Below are positions 61,986-64,000 of a stretch of DNA of 64,000 nucleotides, piece after piece. Every line of letters begins with the position of its first letter. Position 1 is the first letter of the stretch. The notes beneath the pieces are model-generated. The model was not told where the DNA came from, made no database searches, and saw only the letters and a program-made list of their open reading frames with translations. The stretch is from NCBI GenBank assembly GCA_964600435.1, contig CAZRJB010000002.1, positions 48,284 through 112,283 on the forward strand, written 5' to 3'. The DNA comes from HGM11367 sp964600435 (GTDB taxonomy: Bacteria; Bacillota; Clostridia; Christensenellales; UBA1242). The translations under genes were made by a program, and so were the position numbers.

Positions 61986-62066
61986 TGTTGATTTATTTCG
62001 ACAAAACTTGCATCATATAGCAAGTTTATTGCGAGTATTCTACATTGTAGAGAAAAGGGGAAATCT

Positions 62067-62756
62067 ATGAACTTAACAAATCTGTTTGGCAAACAAGTGT
62101 TTGCCCTTTACGAAGGTGAAATTATTGGAACAGTTTGCGGTGCTGTTTTTAATAAAGACTTTACAAAAATTTCCGCTTTAAAAATGTTTGACTCAAACGA
62201 AGACGAATTTGAAATTAAATTCTGTGGCATTAAAGCAATGAACGATTGCGTTATTATTGCAAACAAAGAAAAATTGGCACTGTATATTGACCGACACAAA
62301 AATTCTCCAATGTTTAAGCAAGTTATAACCGAAGACGCATCTAACCTTGGAAAAATTATTGATTGCATAATTGACAACAAAGGTGTTGTTCAACAATTTT
62401 TAACCAACAACAACACAAGTTTGGAACCAACAAAAGTGTATTTGCGCAACAACTTTGTTTATTATAGCAAAACCAAATTGCTAAGCAAAAATATTCATCC
62501 TAAAAAATCTAATATTGATTTAAACAACATAAAGGTTAACATTTTAAGTTTTGACAATGCTCAATCAATTGAAAACTTTGTGCCTAGCAAGTTGCAGTAT
62601 AACACAAACACAATTTTGGGCAAGGTTGCAAAAGACACTTTGTTTGGCGTTAACAATGAAATTATTATTAAAGCAAACCAAACAATAAGCGAAAAAACAA
62701 TTGAAGATGCAACCAGACATAATCGTTTAAATCAATTGTTTTTTATTGCAATTTAA
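62067..62756 (+). CDS. PRC-barrel-domain protein
   Basis: 229 residues. The first ~75 have the PRC-barrel layout (LFGKQVFALYEGEIIGTVCG, AVFNKDFTKISALKMF). The part from about residue 85 (DASNLGKIIDCIIDNKG) looks like a second such barrel, and the end (TILGKVAKDTLFGVNNEII) a third, weaker one. PRC-barrels occur in RimM and in YlmC/YmxH-type sporulation proteins of Firmicutes. A GGGG site precedes the ATG. Cytoplasmic by the lack of a signal; role unknown. Confidence 0.7.
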   Translation: MNLTNLFGKQVFALYEGEIIGTVCGAVFNKDFTKISALKMFDSNEDEFEIKFCGIKAMNDCVIIANKEKLALYIDRHKNSPMFKQVITEDASNLGKIIDCIIDNKGVVQQFLTNNNTSLEPTKVYLRNNFVYYSKTKLLSKNIHPKKSNIDLNNIKVNILSFDNAQSIENFVPSKLQYNTNTILGKVAKDTLFGVNNEIIIKANQTISEKTIEDATRHNRLNQLFFIAI

Positions 62757-62761
62757 AAATT

Positions 62762-62808
62762 AAAAAAAGAACATGTTTTGGCAAAAAACCAATATTGTTC
62801 TTTTTTTG
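62762..62808. terminator. terminator
   Basis: An A7-GAACA / TGTTC-T7 stem with a ~20-nt loop between the PRC-barrel gene and the convergent 62820 gene; it can work for both. Confidence 0.7.
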
Positions 62809-62819
62809 TGTTTTTATTG

Positions 62820-63188
62820 TTAAATGATTTCTTTAATTTTTGTGTCTATGTATTTGTCTTTATATTGTTTGTATTTGTTTATTATGTCAAACAAATATCT
62901 TTCTTTGGAAATATCATCTAACCTGTTATAAATTTTATAGTCAATTAGTCTTGCAATTGGATTTGCAACATCTTGATTTTCGTCTAGCATTTCTTTAACT
63001 TTTGTGTATAACTTTTCATCTTCTTTGGTTATTATTTTACACTTTATATCCACACCTTCACCAAATAAAACTTTAAACCTGTCACCCTTTTTTAAGGCTT
63101 TGTTATCGTTCTCCTTTACCTTGTTTCTGAGTCTGTTTTTGGCTAACATAGCCATTCTTTTTAATGCGTCATAACCTTCTTTTTGCAT
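62820..63188 (-). CDS. hypothetical protein, 122 residues
   Basis: Lys-rich, helical, with a central KKGDRFKVLFGEGVDIKCKI segment that looks like a small beta-barrel. No domain recognised. AAAGGAG precedes the ATG. Upstream, 63189-63440, no gene is seen. Confidence 0.55.
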   Translation of the reverse strand: MQKEGYDALKRMAMLAKNRLRNKVKENDNKALKKGDRFKVLFGEGVDIKCKIITKEDEKLYTKVKEMLDENQDVANPIARLIDYKIYNRLDDISKERYLFDIINKYKQYKDKYIDTKIKEII

Positions 63189-63442
63189 ATAAATTTCTCC
63201 TTTTGTTGCACATTTATTTTATCACCAACAAAAAAAATTTTACTAGCACAAAAAATATATAAAAATGTTTTTCTTTAACACAAAAAAGAATAATTTGTTG
63301 AAAAAAGTAACCTTTTGTTATTTTTGACCATTTCCGTCACCAACAAATTTACAAAATTGATTGCTCGCTTTTTTCCTGCCCAAAAAAATAAGTTTAAAAT
63401 GCCATTCTAAAACATTTCTGTCTAACATTAGATTTTTGGCAC

Positions 63443-63480
63443 AAAAAAACAGACCTAGCAAAAACTAGACCTGTTTTTTT
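63443..63480. terminator. terminator of the LRR protein gene
   Basis: AAAAAAACAG / CTGTTTTTTT (63443-63452 with 63471-63480) with inner CTAG pairs, a few nt after the stop of the LRR gene. Confidence 0.75.
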
Positions 63481-63484
63481 TGTT

Positions 63485-64000
63485 TTATGCTGTTAAAGTT
63501 ATGTCACCATCAGAACAAACAACTTTTGTAATATTGCTACTTTTCCAACTTGAACCCAATGTTATTGCACCCCACTGAGCTTTTGTTCCAGAATAAGTGA
63601 TTGATGTGAATGCAGAATTTGTGCAACCATAGAATGCAGAACTACCTATGCTTGTTACACTTGCTGGAATTGTGATTGAGGTTAAACCTGAGCAACCATT
63701 GAATGCAGAATCACCTATGCTTGTAACTCCATTTGGAATAGTTGAGTTGTTACAACCACTAATAAGTGTATTGCTTGCTGTTTCTATTATTGCATTGCAA
63801 TTGTTTCTGCTGTCATAAACTGTATTGTTTGAATCAACAACAATGCTTGTTAAACCTGTGCAACCAGCGAATGCTTTTTGACCTATTGTTGTTACACTTG
63901 CCGGAATTGTGATTGAGGTTAAACCTGAGCAACCATTGAATGCAGAATCACCTATGCTTGTAACTCCATTTGGAATTGTTATTGAGGTTAAACCTGAGAA
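63485..64000 (-). CDS. BspA-like leucine-rich-repeat protein (C-terminal part; runs off the right edge)
   Basis: Reading from the right edge, the protein has repeats of ~23 residues such as LTSITIPNGVTSIGDSAFNG and LTSITIPASVTTIGQKAFAG, the LRR_5 (BspA) type found in surface proteins of gut and oral bacteria. It ends with VVCSDGDITLTA and TAA at 63487-63485. Only about 171 residues are in the window; the N-terminus, and with it any signal or anchor, is outside. Neighbouring repeats are almost identical at DNA level (63652-63720 and 63893-63960), so assembly here deserves care. BspA-type LRRs are linked to adhesion in other bacteria; here that is inference. Confidence 0.85.
   Translation of the reverse strand, partial: FSGLTSITIPNGVTSIGDSAFNGCSGLTSITIPASVTTIGQKAFAGCTGLTSIVVDSNNTVYDSRNNCNAIIETASNTLISGCNNSTIPNGVTSIGDSAFNGCSGLTSITIPASVTSIGSSAFYGCTNSAFTSITYSGTKAQWGAITLGSSWKSSNITKVVCSDGDITLTA

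Overview
The window looks like a chromosome segment from an uncultured, low-GC, spore-forming Firmicute of the class Clostridia, probably gut-associated. The grounds are very AT-rich DNA, Gram-positive style ribosome binding sites (AGGAGG/GGGG), sporulation genes (spoIIGA, sigE, sigG, spoVG, a SpoIIQ-like M23 peptidase, an RsfA-like regulator), DUF1540, and BspA-type leucine-rich-repeat and GLUG-repeat surface proteins. The taxonomic call is inference; no 16S gene is present.

Layout. (1) 1-4.8 kb, minus strand: valS (running off the left edge) behind a peptide-coded valine attenuator, then an RluA-type pseudouridine synthase, an rRNA-type methyltransferase, two small unknowns and a transglutaminase-like protein. 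(2) 4.9-7.3 kb: sporulation block, with sigG on the plus strand converging on the minus-strand spoIIGA-sigE pair. (3) 7.4-12.3 kb: rplI-walJ-htrA-like lipoprotein protease, a DUF1540 protein, rpmE, murC and spoVG. (4) 12.5-42.9 kb: two tandem giant lipoprotein genes (3,218 and 6,863 codons) of one architecture: lipobox, Ig-like tandem domains, then GLUG-type beta-helix repeat blocks. They take up almost half of the window. (5) 43.2-51.9 kb: acpP, SpoIIQ-like peptidase, a degenerate glycerol-1-phosphate-dehydrogenase-like protein, a polysaccharide deacetylase, hisS, two exported proteins (one with a SipW/TasA-type leader), truA, an HD hydrolase and a membrane protein. (6) 52.7-55.4 kb: an accessory patch next to tRNA-Leu(CAG), with a duplicated 3' half of the tRNA, a short ankyrin-like gene, hairpin elements and an XRE-family membrane regulator, the last part bracketed by 13-bp inverted repeats. 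(7) 55.4-64 kb: a frameshifted two-domain N-formylglutamate-amidohydrolase-like gene, a leaderless TIM-barrel secreted protein, an RsfA-like DNA-binding protein, a pyrimidine-nucleoside phosphorylase, a PRC-barrel protein, unknowns and a BspA-like LRR protein entering from the right edge.

How the pieces fit. Much of the window serves translation (valS, hisS, truA, RluA family, rRNA methyltransferase, rplI, rpmE, tRNA-Leu), endospore formation, and the cell surface (murC, deacetylase, giant lipoproteins, LRR protein). The most striking regulatory element is upstream of valS: a 12-residue leader peptide with four consecutive Val codons followed by mutually exclusive hairpins ending in a terminator. 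Several promoters (valS leader, 3452, 56695, 56911) put the -10 box only 6-8 nt before an ATG with no Shine-Dalgarno, which suggests leaderless mRNAs.
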